Of a stretch of 64,000 nucleotides of DNA, positions 1 to 13,301 are shown one piece after another. Position 1 is the first letter of the stretch, and each line of letters begins with the position of its first letter. The translations under genes and the position numbers were made by a program. This DNA is from Rostratula benghalensis. Its lineage: Eukaryota; Chordata; Aves; Charadriiformes; Rostratulidae. The notes under the pieces are model-generated. The model saw only the letters and a program-made list of their open reading frames with translations. It was not told the DNA's origin and searched no databases. The stretch lies in assembly GCA_013399305.1 (NCBI GenBank), contig VXAI01000066.1, positions 1,279,934 to 1,343,933 of the forward strand. The letters run 5' to 3'.

Positions 1-1916
1 CAATCCTCACTTGAGCAGTTTTCCTTCAGAGTGAAATGTTTTATTGTCCCAGTCATCTTGATCTGGTGCAAACACCTCCCCAAGCACTGTTGTTGGCCAT
101 TTTCCTGTTGAGATAAATTATAATAAATCTGCGTTTAATTTTTGCTTTTCAGTGCACTTTACGTTCTGCCACATTCATTACTGCATTTATTATTTTCAGA
201 TTACTGCTCCATTTGGTGATGGTTATGATCCGAGATTCTTAAAATAATGCATAGCCTGTCATAAGATTTCTGCCAGTTCTGGAAAGGTGAATACACTGTG
301 GATATCGCATGAAAGAAAAAAGGCTGAAAACAACACAGAGCAACTGAATCATACGTGGAAAAATATCTCTATAAAATTTTCAGACTAAAAAAAATTTAAA
401 AATTTAAAATAATAACCACATCAAGAGTAAATTCCCAAATGTTTCATTTCTTCTCTACTGTTTCAAATGGCACACCAGTGGAATCCAGCAAAAGAAGGAG
501 AACGCCTTGTGGGGTGCAGCTAGGAGAGAGGGACATGACTGAGGAAAGGAAATGGACAAGAAGCCACCAAGCTGTGCCAGTTCTTGGCCCTTTTCTCAGG
601 CCTCAGTGGGCTGTCACAGAAGTGGAACATCCAAGCAGCTTTTTTAAAACAGCAAAAGGAGCAGATCTGGGGTAAGAAGACCTTCAAATTCCATAGCCAA
701 GATCCAGCAACACCGGAAATCTTTAAGGTTGAAATCTGGAGCCAATCCATCCTAGAAAGTTTATTCTCTCATTTCTATGGTAGGATCTGATTATGTCTTC
801 TTCTAATTTAGGCATACTGAATGTAGCAGAACTATCTCATTGCAAAAATACCTTCTGTAGATTAATCTTCTCTATTATTTATCAGAATTCTACTATTGCA
901 TTGGTAGCTGAGATATAGGCAAGTCTGTCAGGAATTAAATATTTGGGGAAAGGCATAATAAATTGTGCTTAGTAAGGGCCAGAAGGACTAGTTTAAGGTT
1001 AAGTTTTACAGGTAATTTCAGGACAAAAACACAGTAACAAAAATTCAAGACAAATTTTAGAAAATATTATTGAAGGGTTCATCCTCTGCTAAACCACTCT
1101 GATGAGTAAACATAAAGTATTCACTTAATGGATGCATTTGCTCTGCTCTCTCCCACTACAGTGTTATACTTCATAGTACTGTGGCTGCCATCACAGAGCA
1201 GCTCTCCTGGTAGTATTTCTTGAACTAAGTACTGCAGGTACTCCAACATATGCAGAACAGCATCTTTTGGGGTATTTTTCCAGTTCAAAGACATGTTCTA
1301 GGAAGCAGTCACTTATTGCAGCCCAAAGATTATTCTTTTCCTAAGCAAGCACTGACTCAACTTTCTCTTAGATCCTTTCTTGCCAACAGAAAACCTCCCT
1401 CCTTAAGACTTCTATCCTGCTCAGCCACACAGTGGCTGACAGAGTGGAGGTGAGACTGGTCTACAATTACTGGGTAGGGCTCATCTGTGAATCTGTTTCT
1501 CTAAGTTGCTTCTGCCATTCTCATCTCCAGATCTCTTACAATCAGACATTCTGAATCACATGTGTGTACACAAAAAAACTTTTCCTCTGTGTAGGCGAAA
1601 ACTAGTGAATGGAAAATAGTTTTTATTGGTTTATTAAAATACTGCTTTTGCTGCAAGTGCAATATATATTTGTGTGCAGCTAACAGCTTCTTAGTAGATG
1701 ATCTTTTACACACTAGGGTCTGAGCTTTGCAAATATATTCCACTTACATTCCACTTAATACAGTACATTCCACTTAATATAGTACTTTACAGAATTGGAG
1801 TTTCAGTTTCAAAATATGTAAACCATTAAAAAGCAAACTGAGAACTGCAAGAGAGAGATTATGTGTAAAAGTATGCTCTATTCACGAACCTGATATAATA
1901 TCCAGAAAGCACTTAC
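1..1916. other. Cadherin intron after exon 18 (partial)
   Basis: AT-rich intronic DNA with no cadherin-like reading frame on the minus strand, so the next exon lies further left. Positions 480-760 are richer in GC than their surroundings but I recognise nothing there. A short tandem duplication (19 bp unit containing CATTCCACTTAATA) sits near 1,748-1,785. Confidence 0.7.
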
Positions 1917-3531
1917 CTTTGTAACTGTACACATAGACTTCTTTATGGCCCGACTCATGGCAGTTGTCATTTTCATCACCAATTGTTATAGTCAGGGTGT
2001 TTGTAGAGCTCATAGCTGGAATCCCACTATCTGTTATAACTATTGGCAGGTGAAAGACCTTCTGCTTTTCTCTGTCAAAGCACCTCAAAGCAGTTACAGT
2101 TGCTGTGTTATTTCTGTTATCAGTGAGAGAAAAATCCAAAGAATCCTGGTAATCTGCTGGCAATGCAAATGTAAACGGTGGCCCATTTTCCTCACTGTCT
2201 GGATCAAATGCATGAAGCAGTTTTGATGTATGGTTCATATACACTATTTCAGGACTCAATATATTTTCCCAAACTACAGGCATATATGGTGCTTCAAACC
2301 TTGGTCCATTGTCATTAACATCAAGCAAGTTAATCAAGACTGTTACACTTCCAGTGTGGGCTGGTGTCCCTTGATCTGAAGCTTGTACAATTAAACGGTA
2401 TTTTTGAATGACTTCACGATCTAGTGTATTTGCCACAACCACGTGACCATGCTGGTCAACCACAAACTGTCTCAGAGGATCCGAGTCTGACTTTATTGAA
2501 TACATAATGTTCCCATTCAAACCAGAATCCTTGTCTGTAGCTCTCACTGTGGTTACTGTAGTACCTACAGGCAGGTTTTCAAAGAAAGGGCTTGTCTGAA
2601 TAAACTGGGAAAGGAAAACTGGGCTGTGGTCATTAGAGTCTTCAACTTCAATCAGGCACACTGCACTACTAGAAAAATCAAGATCCTGCACTGTAATAGT
2701 AAGATTAAACTGCTTTTCATGTGCATTTTCAAAATCCAGGGGTTTTTTCAGTCGAATAGTGGCACATGGCCATTCCTTGTCATTCTCAATATAAAACTTC
2801 TCATCTGGGTCGCCCCTGATGATACTGAATATTAAGTCAGCGTTCTCCCCAACATCCGCATCTGTAGCACACACTTGCAGAACTTCCGAGTCAATGGCAC
2901 TGTTTTCAGGAATTGTTGCCTGCCACATTTCTTTTGTGAATTTAGGTACATGATCATTGACATCTGCAATCCAGATAGTGGCAGTGCCAGTTCCTGTTAG
3001 CCCTCCCCCATCTCTTGCTTCAACAGTAAGAAAATAATTTTTAGTCCTTTCTCTGTCTAGCATTCCCCCCGCCACGTGGATCGCACCAGTATTGGGACTG
3101 ATATTAAACATGTCAGTACCAAATTCATTTTTGACATTCTCTGTTATCCTGTAAGTCAGGACAGCATTAAGACCTACATTTGGATCATCACGATCAACTG
3201 CACCCATTTCCATGACTAATGTGTCTGCAGGAGAATTTTCAAAGACATTCCCATTGCAATCATCAGGCATGCACGTGAACATGGGTGCATTGTCATTTAT
3301 ATCCCACACATTAATAATTACATCAGCAAATCCCGTAAGTCCTTCTCCACCTTCATCAGTAGCCAATACAACAAATCTCCACAGTGCTCTCTCTTCCCGA
3401 TCCAGCATCTTGTGTGAGTAAATGCTGCCTGTTTTCTCATCTATTGTGAAAATATCAGCTGCACCATGCCCATGCAATGAGTATCTCAAATCTCCTTCAT
3501 CCACATTATAATCAGGATCATTTGCTATAAC
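1917..3531 (-). CDS. Cadherin exon 18 (large exon, five repeat ends; last in window)
   Basis: 1,615 nt, phase 0 in (TTTGTAG|GTTATA), phase 1 out (ACAAAG|GTAAGT). Reads VIANDPDYNVDEGDLRYSL onwards. It covers four complete repeats and parts of two others, with linkers WDINDNAPMF, ADVNDHVPKF, EDSNDHSPVF and LDVNDNGPRF, then IGDENDNCHESG. It ends in EVYVYSYKG, the point where insect-type N-cadherins pass into the primitive classic cadherin domain. The next exon is off the window. All other non-first exons are 112-284 nt, so this one stands out in size. Confidence 0.95.
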
Positions 3532-4036
3532 CTACAAAAGTTTTGAAAACAAAGACACAGAAATTATAAAATATACAATGATTGCATTATATCCTATATG
3601 CTGCTACCATCTAAAGGAGTCCAAGCAAAAGTACACGACATGCTATTAATATGTGCATGTCAGATGAATGGCAAATGAGAGCTGGTTGAGGGACAATTCA
3701 GAGCAGATAAATACACTTTATGCTACAATAACAATGTAGATTTTGTAGCACTAAAATACTTTTTTCATATTTTTAGAGATATTCTATTATGCTATTCAGA
3801 TAGCTACTTTAAAATGTTAATGATTTGCTTTTTAAGATCACGAATGATCTATCCTACTTACATCCTTGTAATTACTTTTCCATAAAAGTCTATTTCTCTT
3901 CTTCCACTGACAAGAAAAGTCAGTAAAACTAAATTTCATTATTATATCTGTGCTGGATTATTATTAACATAATTGCACCAGAGTTATCTGTGCTCTTTCA
4001 TTGATATATTATAATCTCTGAAACCACATACACTAC

Positions 4037-4320
4037 CTGAAGTACAAAGACTGGTAATCCATCCAGTTCTTCAATTATACTTCCATAGTATTCATTGATA
4101 GAGAAAACTGGACTCTCATCATTTTTATTCATTACATTGATGATGACAACTGCATAATCTTCCCATTTCCCATCAGAGGCCATCAAGTGAATCTCATACA
4201 TTTTTGTTTCTTCATAATCCAGTGGCTGGGCAATAAAAACCGCTCCTGTTTCTGGTTCTACACCGAGTACTCCTCCTCTGTTTCCAGCTGTGATCTGATA
4301 GTGTAATTTAGCATTTGTTC
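4037..4320 (-). CDS. Cadherin exon 17
   Basis: 284 nt, phase 1 in (CGACAG|GAACAA), phase 0 out (CTTCAG|GTAGTG). Completes a repeat (TGAVFIAQPLDYEETKMYEI, then VMNKNDESPVF) and starts the next (YYGSIIEELDGLPVFVLQ). Confidence 0.94.
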
Positions 4321-5775
4321 CTGTCGATTACCAACAGTGTCAGAGAACACACATTTCTTGAAGTAAATTGAACGTGGGAAATTAAGAAGAAGTACAAATC
4401 ATACGATAACTGATTTTTGGTGTTACATTTTTGAGGTCTTTTAAAACATGCAGTTATCTCAGATTAGTTATCAGCATTCTCAATTCTAATATGTCCAATT
4501 GTAATTTGTGTCTAATTACAAAATGTGTCTTTGCAATGAAGTATTAATGCTGTGATCCCTCAAATTCACTGAAGGATCAGTATGACTGGCCAAGGCTATG
4601 GGACCAAAAGACAAATTTTATTTGCTAGCATCCAGCATCTAAGAAAGAGTTATCATAAAGTACTTCCTCCCATAGAAACATTCTGCACTCTCGTTCATGG
4701 ACACGCACAGACTTTGCCAATAGGATAATTATGGATCAAGCCAGAAGAGACAGTCCTAACAGAACTTTTGAAAATTTCAGATGTAGCACCCATTTGCTGA
4801 TGGTTTTAGGTCAATAAAGACCTTTACCCTTTCTGCAAGCTCTACCTTCAAAGTATCATTTTTATCTTCTTCCCTTTCCTAGCTACATCTTTGACCATTT
4901 CCTTTATTTAAGAGGACAGAAAAGAAGTGCCATATATTTATCACATCAGGTCCCCTGATCCAACACTACAGAGTAGCCTAAGTAATAAATTTAAAGTTAT
5001 TTGAGTAGATTAATCCTTCTTCAGTACAATTTAGCCACATTAGCGTAAACCTCCTTGAGTGGGTTGGGAATAAAATGCAGCCAGGATGTATTTGCACTTC
5101 ACAGAGGTGCTGATGGAACAGCCCTTTGGAACTTGGCCAACAAAAAAAAGTGCAGTTTCACCATACAACGAAGTCAAATTAGTAGTGCACCATGGCCAAA
5201 TGATGGAAGTCTGTACAGCTTCCTCCCTTATTTATGAGAACTTGTTATAAACTTAATTTTACATGACTTACAGCTAAAATCCTGGCTTATTTGTAGATAA
5301 AGCAATATAGCTAAAAGGCATCATACGCACTTAGGAAGTCCAGTTTCAAATAAGAAAATGTGTACCAAAAAAAAAAAAAAAAAAGAACAGAACAATACAA
5401 CTATGCTGTCCATAGAAAAAGCAAACGAGTCTCACTGAAATCAAGTCTGATTCTTTCTAGTTAACCAGGACATTTTTTGGCACCCATTTATAAGAAATTG
5501 ATATGATCTATAATAAATTTGTATTTGCTGGCACAAAAATTATTCCCCATCATCCTATATTAATGCATTGCCTCCTAAAGTAAGAGTTTATGACTTATGC
5601 CTCACAGCTCCATTATGAACTAATGTTCATGTCCAATCAGTTCACACTAAAAGAATTTTTAAAATCTAGAGACAAAAAGACACTTTACTTTCTAACACTG
5701 CTCAATATGTCTTGGTATGCTGAAATTAACTCATTAATATTTCAGATATAGCTATGGGGAATTCCAATACTTTAC

Positions 5776-5919
5776 CTTCATCTTCATCATTAGCACTAAC
5801 TGTAATGATAGTTGAGCCCACATCCTGGTCTTCATCCACATTTACTTCATAGACACTTTGAGTGAAAGCAGGCTTGTTATCATTCACATCGCTGATAAAA
5901 ATGCGCACGTAGGCTGTGT
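5776..5919 (-). CDS. Cadherin exon 16
   Basis: 144 nt, phase 1 in (TCTCTAG|ACACAG), phase 1 out (GATGAAG|GTAAAG). Codes for AYVRIFISDVNDNKPAF, closing one repeat, and YEVNVDEDQDVGSTI with SANDEDE, opening the next. Confidence 0.94.
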
Positions 5920-6688
5920 CTAGAGAGACAAGAAACAAGAGATTAAAATACTCAGCTGTGCCACTTCTGTCAGCTACAATTCCTTAAACTGTCTAGCTGC
6001 ACAGGAAATGAAGAGGAATATGCAGACAATACAGAAACAAACCCTTAGGGTTGTGGACAATATATATACCAACATTACTCAAAAGCACTTGGATATCAAA
6101 TGAATGTCACATCCAATTTGTTTAAACAGATAATATGTAAATAACTGATGCCTAACATGGCAATTGTACAGGTTTTAGCCATAACTTTTTGTCTTGAAGC
6201 TACAAAAACTAAATTTTAAGTCTTTAAGCACAGCCGTCAACTGAGAATGGGATTTTCTATCTTGAACTTTGCTGTTTCACACTTCATAATTACTTTTGGC
6301 AGAGTAGAGTACCATATGCAGTGCTTTAAGAAACACCTCTGCTACCCAAAGATCTGCATCCTATTTGTAGGACGCAGATAGGTGTATCTTTGTTAGATAG
6401 GAAACAATCTCTAAATTCTAACTAGGAAGTCCTAGTTTTCTTTTAATTTCAGAACAAAAAACTTGCCTGATCATCATATAAAACATCTCTTCCAGCTGTG
6501 ACAAACTGTTGCACAAACAGTTAAAAAACTAACAAACAAACAAACAGACAAACAAAAAAACCCTGACACACTTTCACAAGCACACTTGAAAAAAAGGGAA
6601 ATTCACATTTAATCTTGCATTTCAGAGTTTCTGTTTTCAGAGACCAATCCAGGTAATAACATGCTTGTTATAGATGTCTATCTCTTAC

Positions 6689-6875
6689 CCGAGTTTGGCT
6701 TCCCATATTTTCCAGGTCGAGCTGATTCAGAGCCATCTGTTGACTTGACTTCTAGAAGATAGGACCCCTTCTTCTCTCTATCAAACACTGAGGCAGTGTA
6801 TATTGAGCCTGTCTGTGAGTCCAAGTGAAAATATGTGTAGTCTCTGCCACTGTCATGTAACAGGGAGTACGTTAT
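6689..6875 (-). CDS. Cadherin exon 15
   Basis: 187 nt, phase 0 in (CCTTTAG|ATAACG), phase 1 out (CTCGG|GTAAGA). Codes for ITYSLLHDSGRDYTYFHL, TGSIYTASVFDREKKGSY and VKSTDGSESARPGKYGK, the middle of a repeat. Confidence 0.94.
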
Positions 6876-7724
6876 CTAAAGGATTAAAAAGAAATTGTTG
6901 GTCTGTACTTTCCTTTTGTTGGATAGTTCACAACAAAATAAGTACTTAAAGAGAGGAGGAACAGTCTCGTGTCTGAGAACTTGACCAGGGCCAAGACTAC
7001 TAGTTTAGAAAACTAGTTTAAAGCCAAGTAACTTGCTTGCATGTTGACTGCCGATGTGTAAATGGAAATAAATTTGTCTTGTCTAATCAGTTACTGATTT
7101 CACTAGTTCACGTTTGCACTGTGCAACAGCACTCAAGCTCAGTTAGACATCCAAGGTATAATATAAGGGTTACAGGTGAGCTGAATTTGAACTTGCTCAG
7201 TATCACGGACCAGGTTCTAATCTCTATGATATATATGTTTTGGTGCACTTCACATCTGCTTGCACTCCTGTTCTAGGTATATACGTATTTTTGATTTTTA
7301 AAATCAGTAATAAGTACCTTTACTTTTGGTGCTAACTTGAGATGTGATTTAGAAACTCATTTTTCAATGCTCCCAGTGACTTATAATTCAGAAGCATTCA
7401 ACACATTTTTTCTTCCATTAATTTATCCAATCACATTGTAGGTCTATGAAGACCTTTCCAAACCAGAGCATTCTATAACAGTTTTTTCACCTGTAATCTA
7501 TAAATATTTTTTATTTTATTTCTGTCTCACACTTATTAGTTTTAGTTGTTTTTTTCACATGGCAAGACAGAGAAACATGTAACTAACTACTTTACGTCAT
7601 CTCATGTTTCCCGATTAGTCATCAGTTTTCTAGACTGAGGACTCCTAGTCTATTTAGCCATTGTTCTTACAGAAGCTATTCCATACCTTTCATCACAGGA
7701 AGATGTAGGTCCCCACTTGCTTAC

Positions 7725-7852
7725 CTCACCATTCTGACCAAGGTCAAGGTCAGTGGCAGAGACCTGAACAACAAATGTCCCAACATCAGCTCCCTCTGCT
7801 ACTGAGGCTTCGTAAATAGATGAAGTGAAGAATGGAACATTATCATTGACAT
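7725..7852 (-). CDS. Cadherin exon 14
   Basis: 128 nt, phase 1 in (GTTTTAG|ATGTCA), phase 0 out (GGTGAG|GTAAGC). Starts with DVNDNVPFF, then YEASVAEGADVGT and VSATDLDLGQNGE, beginning the next repeat. Confidence 0.94.
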
Positions 7853-7978
7853 CTAAAACAGAAAGAAAAAATAAAAGAAAAAGGCACATAAAGAGAAAAT
7901 TATAAAACTTTAAAGAAAAGGGGGGGGAGGGGGAAAGTATTTAAATTATACTGTATCATCACTGAAAAGCTTACACAC

Positions 7979-8228
7979 CTGTTACATTAATATAGACCAT
8001 AGTAAAGGCTGCCAGAGGAAATGCAGCAACATTCTGTGCTCGAACCCTCAGCAGAAAGTTCTTTGTTGTTTCATAATCGAGTGGCTCGGCTACCAGGATT
8101 GAAGCAGAACCATCATGTCTATTTGGAGTCAGGTAGAAACGAACTGGCATGTTGGTCTCTGGAACAAGTCCCTCTTCTAGGTTATAAGTCACACGGGGAT
8201 CACCAAGGGGAGAAGTTGCTTTGATTGT
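7979..8228 (-). CDS. Cadherin exon 13
   Basis: 250 nt, phase 0 in (TGTGCAG|ACAATC), phase 1 out (AACAG|GTGTGT). Contains TIKATSPLGDPRVTYNLEEG, VRFYLTPNRHDGSAS, LDYETTKNFLLRV and YINVT. It is almost word for word what I recall from Drosophila N-cadherin, the strongest single piece of family evidence. Confidence 0.95.
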
Positions 8229-8808
8229 CTGCACAATTCAAAAAGTTTGCATAATCAACACTTTTATAAGTATAGCAACATTTCTAAAATCTTTATCATA
8301 TTGACTCTCTCAGATCTTCATCTCTCAACTGAAAACACTAGGACAAGACTTTCCTAACGCCATATCTTAGCCCTGCCTGATGCATCTCTAGGCCACAAAC
8401 AGCAGCAGCAAAAGGTTATCAGTCATTTTATGGTTGGTTACTTGCACTTTTATCCTAAATACAAGTATTAGAATTACTTCATAAAGCTGTTTGGATTACT
8501 CATTCCAAGCAATGAAACTGAAAAACTCTAAGTACTTTAAGACCAATAATCACCTCAGGTAATAGTGCAGCATTCAAAAAATTGAAACACCTACAGCGTT
8601 GTCCAAAGAGGAAGGAAATTAAACAGTGGCTGCAAAAATGATGGTTACCATTAGCATTTATGGAAGAAAACAGACAACAGATCATTGGTCCTCACAATAC
8701 ACAAAACTGTTATAACAGCTTGCTGTTTTTAAGTAAGAAGCAAACAATATTCAGTTAAGCTATAGCTTTAGATCTGTAGACAGACAAAGGAGTCTGTCCC
8801 AAACTTAC

Positions 8809-8976
8809 CAGAATTGATGCATCTCGTGCAGTATTCTCTGGAATAACAACTTCATAGCTGTCTCTTTCCCACTGTGGAGGCTGGTTTTTTGCACTGGTAA
8901 TAGTTACTGCAAGTTCAACTTTACTGCTCCTGTTACCTCCATCTGTAGCAATGATCTCTCGAATTATAGATGATCT
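8809..8976 (-). CDS. Cadherin exon 12
   Basis: 168 nt, phase 0 in and out (TTCTG|GTAAGT). Codes for IIREIIATDGGNRSSKVEL. At the repeat boundary it reads ITSAKNQPPQW, lacking the calcium-binding aspartates. The next repeat starts with YEVVIPENTARDASIL. Confidence 0.93.
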
Positions 8977-10021
8977 CTGAACAGTAAAAAAGATTTTGTT
9001 ACAGATTTTGATCAGGGCCCAGATGAGCTTGCTTTTTTTTTTCCTTTTTCCCCCAAATAAATGAATACCTAAAATTAAATACACATTTTAAGAAAACCTG
9101 CACAGAAGGAAGGAAAACATGCACAACTGCAGAATACTGAGCTCTGAATATGAAGTGGGTACAAGGTTGCTATTTGCTTTACTTAAGATTATTAGAAAAT
9201 ATTGCTATTTGTCTCAATAAACCTCAGCAAATTTCACACAAAATTTTAAACAAAAGTAAAAAAAAACCCACTTCATGGAGTCCCGGATTTCTTTAGCTTA
9301 CCTCTCAATAGTTTTTGTTAGAGTTCTTAGATTCAATAAAGAAAATACATTAAAAAGATACACCTTCACCAAAGTTTCATGGGTCAGTCACTTAGAAATT
9401 AAATTTCAATATTAAAAATATCTATTAGGTATTTAAAGATTAATATCTACAATGTTCATTTCAACACAATTTGCGTCACAACTCTGAAAATATCAAACTG
9501 CTTATGCAGGTATCTAGAAATGGCTGAAACTGGTAAGTTTTAGATAACGACATGCAACAGTTTTGCTCATTATGCTTTCACCTTCCTGAGGACATGCTTA
9601 GTCCACCATGACTAACATGTATCAAGTTGGGAATCTTCATTGGAATCAAAATTTCACACTCTTTCACTTTGTGCCTTAACTCATTGTCTGTTAAAACAGT
9701 GAAGTCCTACACCTGGGTTATTGTTCCCCTGATCACAATCCTAGGTATTACTGTGCCAAATATATTGGAAATAGGAAGAACAAGTTTTCAGAGGCAGTGG
9801 TGTCAGCTGCTACATTCCAGCTGAAAGCAGGACTGGCTTATATGCCATTCACAGTCAAGGAACTCATCAGCTAAAAGCCTTAGACTCATGTTTAATGTAA
9901 ACATGACATATTGATCCTTCCATGTGAAGGGGTAACACGGAACTAAGGACAAACTCATGATTTCAGTCCCACCTTGAGTATATTGAGATAGTGAGCTTAA
10001 AAAGCAAAGCAAGTGCCATAC

Positions 10022-10194
10022 CTGAGATAATGGTTGGTTCACGAACACCCAGCCCGTAGTAGGATTAATTTGTAAATAATTTGGTTCTTCATTTGCTATT
10101 GAATATGTAATGGCAGCGTTTGAGCTGTAGTCATCATCATGGGCTGCAACACGAAGAAAGCTGGTCCCAACTCTTGTGTCCTCTCTTAGGAAAT
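10022..10194 (-). CDS. Cadherin exon 11
   Basis: 173 nt, phase 1 in (ACATTAG|ATTTCC), phase 0 out (TCTCAG|GTATGG). Codes for YFLREDTRVGTSFLRVAA, HDDDYSSNAAITYS and INPTTGWVFVNQPLSQ. This stretch is nearly diagnostic of the N-cadherin (insect type) family. Confidence 0.95.
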
Positions 10195-11009
10195 CTAATG
10201 TAAGGAAAGGATATTTCAAACTGATCATTAATTCACTAAAGTGCCATGAACATCTTGCTAAGTAACGAAGAAATGCTAAACTATAGATATGTTCCTTGGA
10301 ATACTGACTGTAAAAATCAAACTGATTTTTAAGAGCTCCTATCACTCCAGGGCTATAGATCACATTTGAATTTCATATTATCAAAATCATATCCCGTAAT
10401 TGTCATTTCTGATAAGATACTAATTTTTTTCTGTCTTGTATTTTTACTGAGACTAATTGCTTTCTATGAAATGTACATAAATGGAATTTTACTTTAATTA
10501 TGGCTGTTTCCATAAACAGGAAGGTTTTATTGAAGAACCATGCAGGAAAGGTGAAACAACAAACAATGCAGAATGATGAAATTCAAATGGGAACAGTATA
10601 TAACCAAAAGTTATGATGAAAATCTATTAATCAGAAAACAAAGGATACAGTTAGTGCTCAGTGCTGCACACTCACATGCTTATTACAACTTTCACATCTC
10701 TGTGTAGCACCACATATTCTTGGCATACTTAGGTAAGGAAAGATACTGACATGGCTATAGTTTCAAAGAATTTTCCTGTAACAACACTCAGGAACTCAGG
10801 TGACAACACTACGAGTCAAGACTGTGCTTTTTACATTGCGCATACACAGAATAACAAATCTGCAATTAATTAAGGTAAGCAAATTTCTGGCTGTAATCAC
10901 CTAGATGGTCACAAGATCTACTGCCAGGAAAGACAAAACCCAAAAATCTTGGGCATCAGGTAAGCTCACACTCAGGGCACCGAAACTCTATCCAATGACT
11001 CTCAATTAC

Positions 11010-11180
11010 ATTCATAGTGGGTGTTTTCAAATCTGGGATCATTGTCATTTTGGTCCAGGATGATAACATTTATCTGACAGATTCCAATGTGTGGTTCCAC
11101 TGCCTGATCTGTTGCTGTCGCAGTGATAGGATATTCCCTCTGTTTTTCTCTATCAAATACCTGAAGAGTTGTTAGAACTC
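11010..11180 (-). CDS. Cadherin exon 10
   Basis: 171 nt, phase 1 in and out. The acceptor lies directly after a T/C run (CCCCCCAG|GAGTTC); the donor TGAAT|GTAATT is weaker than its neighbours. Contains FDREKQREYPITATATDQ and the linker LDQNDNDPRF, ending the eighth repeat. Confidence 0.93.
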
Positions 11181-11933
11181 CTGGGGGGAAAAAAAAAAAA
11201 AAATACCAGAGAGTTAAAATACTAGGCATTTGACAGTATTCTACATTTAGATTTTTATTTGTCTGCTACTACATTGAGATACAAGGCAATAGCTAAATAT
11301 GCCTATAATGTGAACTTCAGGTTCAAGGATCCAATCACAAGATTTAACAATTTCAGCTAAAACAGTACTGGCTCAGGCAGATACAAACATCATAAACACT
11401 TATAGATATATAAAATTGGACTTAAACTTAGAAAATAGAGATTAGCACTAAACTAAGAGAATGAGTTTATAAAAATATTTCTTTTGAAGGGCAGTAAGTA
11501 CAGGGCAAAAACATGTTTCATGTCTTTTACCCTCCGAAAGTTCAGCCTGAATTTAGTTTTGGCCTTCTAAGACTTAGTCTCTTTGTGAGACTACTGTCAT
11601 TCAAATAAATTATTTATACACCTTTAGCAATGTTGCAAGATAACATATACTTAAAATGTGGTAGCTTTTTTTTAATTCTAGTTACAAAACCACACAACTT
11701 ATTTGACACAGCAAAACTTCCTCATTTCAAGAAAGTTCAAGTTCAGGACTGGACGAGTATGAAACTAAAGGAGAATATTTATTTATGGGGTTAATGCAAT
11801 TTATATTTGTCCGCTGTAAAAAAATTCAATGAAAAAGCACAAAGTCTGATTTTATTTAAGCTTTTTTTTTTTTTTCCATCAGTGTAACAAAGTGGTTTCT
11901 ATATTCCAGTATCAGTTCCAATATTTGCTTTAC

Positions 11934-12102
11934 CTGTGTCAGGATGAATACTAAATGCTGGTAGGACACCACCTCTGTGCATCAAGCCATATTTCACTAT
12001 ACCATTGGCTCCTTCATCTGCATCAGTGGCTTCAACCTGCAGTACAACTGTCCCTGAAGGCTGATTTTCCAAAACAGAAGCATGTTCCCGATAATACTGA
12101 CA
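11934..12102 (-). CDS. Cadherin exon 9
   Basis: 169 nt, phase 0 in (TCTTAG|TGTCAG), phase 1 out (GACACAG|GTAAAG). First half of the eighth repeat: YYREHASVLENQPSGT, VEATDADEGANGIV and YGLMHRGG. It closely resembles the corresponding Drosophila N-cadherin repeat as I remember it. Confidence 0.93.
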
Positions 12103-13128
12103 CTAAGAGAGGGGAGAGGGGAAAAAAAAAAAAAAAAAAAAAAGGAAAAATCAAGAATTTACCACGGCATTTGATTTAGGGATTTACTAGGCAGGGAAGG
12201 GGTGGGGAAGGAAAAAAAAAAATTCAGCTAGACTTCCATTCACATGCACTGATGTTATGTTTTATCTGTGTCATGATTAATTTACAGACTTCACTTGTTA
12301 TTTTGTGGTTTCACAAATACATGACACGAGGCCACTGAGCATCTCCAACTAATGAAAATATTTAGAGAAAAAGTTATAGTTGCATATACTTCCACATGCA
12401 AATATTATTCTATACTTGCAAAAATCTTATTAAAAAATAATGGTATGCAGTTGTCCAAACCACAGAATAGCTTTGGTCAAAAAGGGATTTCTACACAATG
12501 TTACTTTGTCAATTACACATTACAAAGAATTTCCATGACTGTCATGAATAAATCACTGACTTTTCAACATTACCCATCAACATTTTAGCCATCAGCATCA
12601 AACTTGACACTTTTAGACAACAGATCTTTAATATGAATTAACCTTTTGAAAACATCTTCAAGTATTTAATTTTTACAGTACTTTACAAATTAAGCTAAAA
12701 CACTTTCATTCTTCTCTCTTTCGTCAGTTCCAGACACACAATCAAAGGAAGCCTCTGTAATTTAGAGAGGTATCTTGGAATATTATGGAACAAGTGCACT
12801 GCATAGATAGCTATACCTATTGAGTCCCCCTCACATCTGTCACACTGAACCTCCAAAAGTTATTCACTCAACTTTGTCTCGTAAAATGCCAAAGACTAGG
12901 CGTTGGTCAGGAAAGAGACAGTGCTCACAGGAGCTGTTCTGCCACAAAAGGAGAACAAACCCTCTAAGTCTCAGGAGAGGAGAGGGAAAGATGGAGAAGG
13001 CAGCGGCATTAGGACTCAGAGAGATGAAAGCAGCCCACTTCTTGAATAGTTCATCTGCTGCATCACTTGCAGTGACAACAGCCTTAAGCATTTACCACAG
13101 TCCGATAGAAATGGCCTCATATATTTAC

Positions 13129-13301
13129 CTTCTGAAAGACAGGTTTGTTATTGTTGATATCATCAATTTTCACAACAACCTGAGCAGTACTTGTAAGAGA
13201 ATGGGACCCTCCAGAGGTGTTATCATCAGTAGCTGTGACATTAAGTACATACTCTGTCCCCTGCAGCTTAGGAAACGGACTTGAACGAAGTCTAACTAGC
13301 C
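13129..13301 (-). CDS. Cadherin exon 8
   Basis: 173 nt, phase 1 in (TTTACAG|GGCTAG), phase 0 out (CAGAAG|GTAAAT). Second half of the seventh repeat: YVLNVTATDDNTSGG, closed by IDDINNNKPVF. The intron just upstream (13,302-16,529) is the second largest and holds a CR1 LINE fragment. Confidence 0.93.

Larger units (their letters stand above)
3532..13128. other. Cadherin introns between exons 18 and 8 (exons listed separately)
   Basis: Intron stretches 3,532-4,036, 4,321-5,775, 5,920-6,688, 6,876-7,724, 8,229-8,808, 8,977-10,021, 10,195-11,009, 11,181-11,933 and 12,103-13,128 are AT-rich. They contain only simple repeats: poly-A runs near 5,369 and 12,121, a CAAA-type run near 6,523-6,560, and a G run near 7,920. 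I see no RNA gene or transposon in them. Confidence 0.6.
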
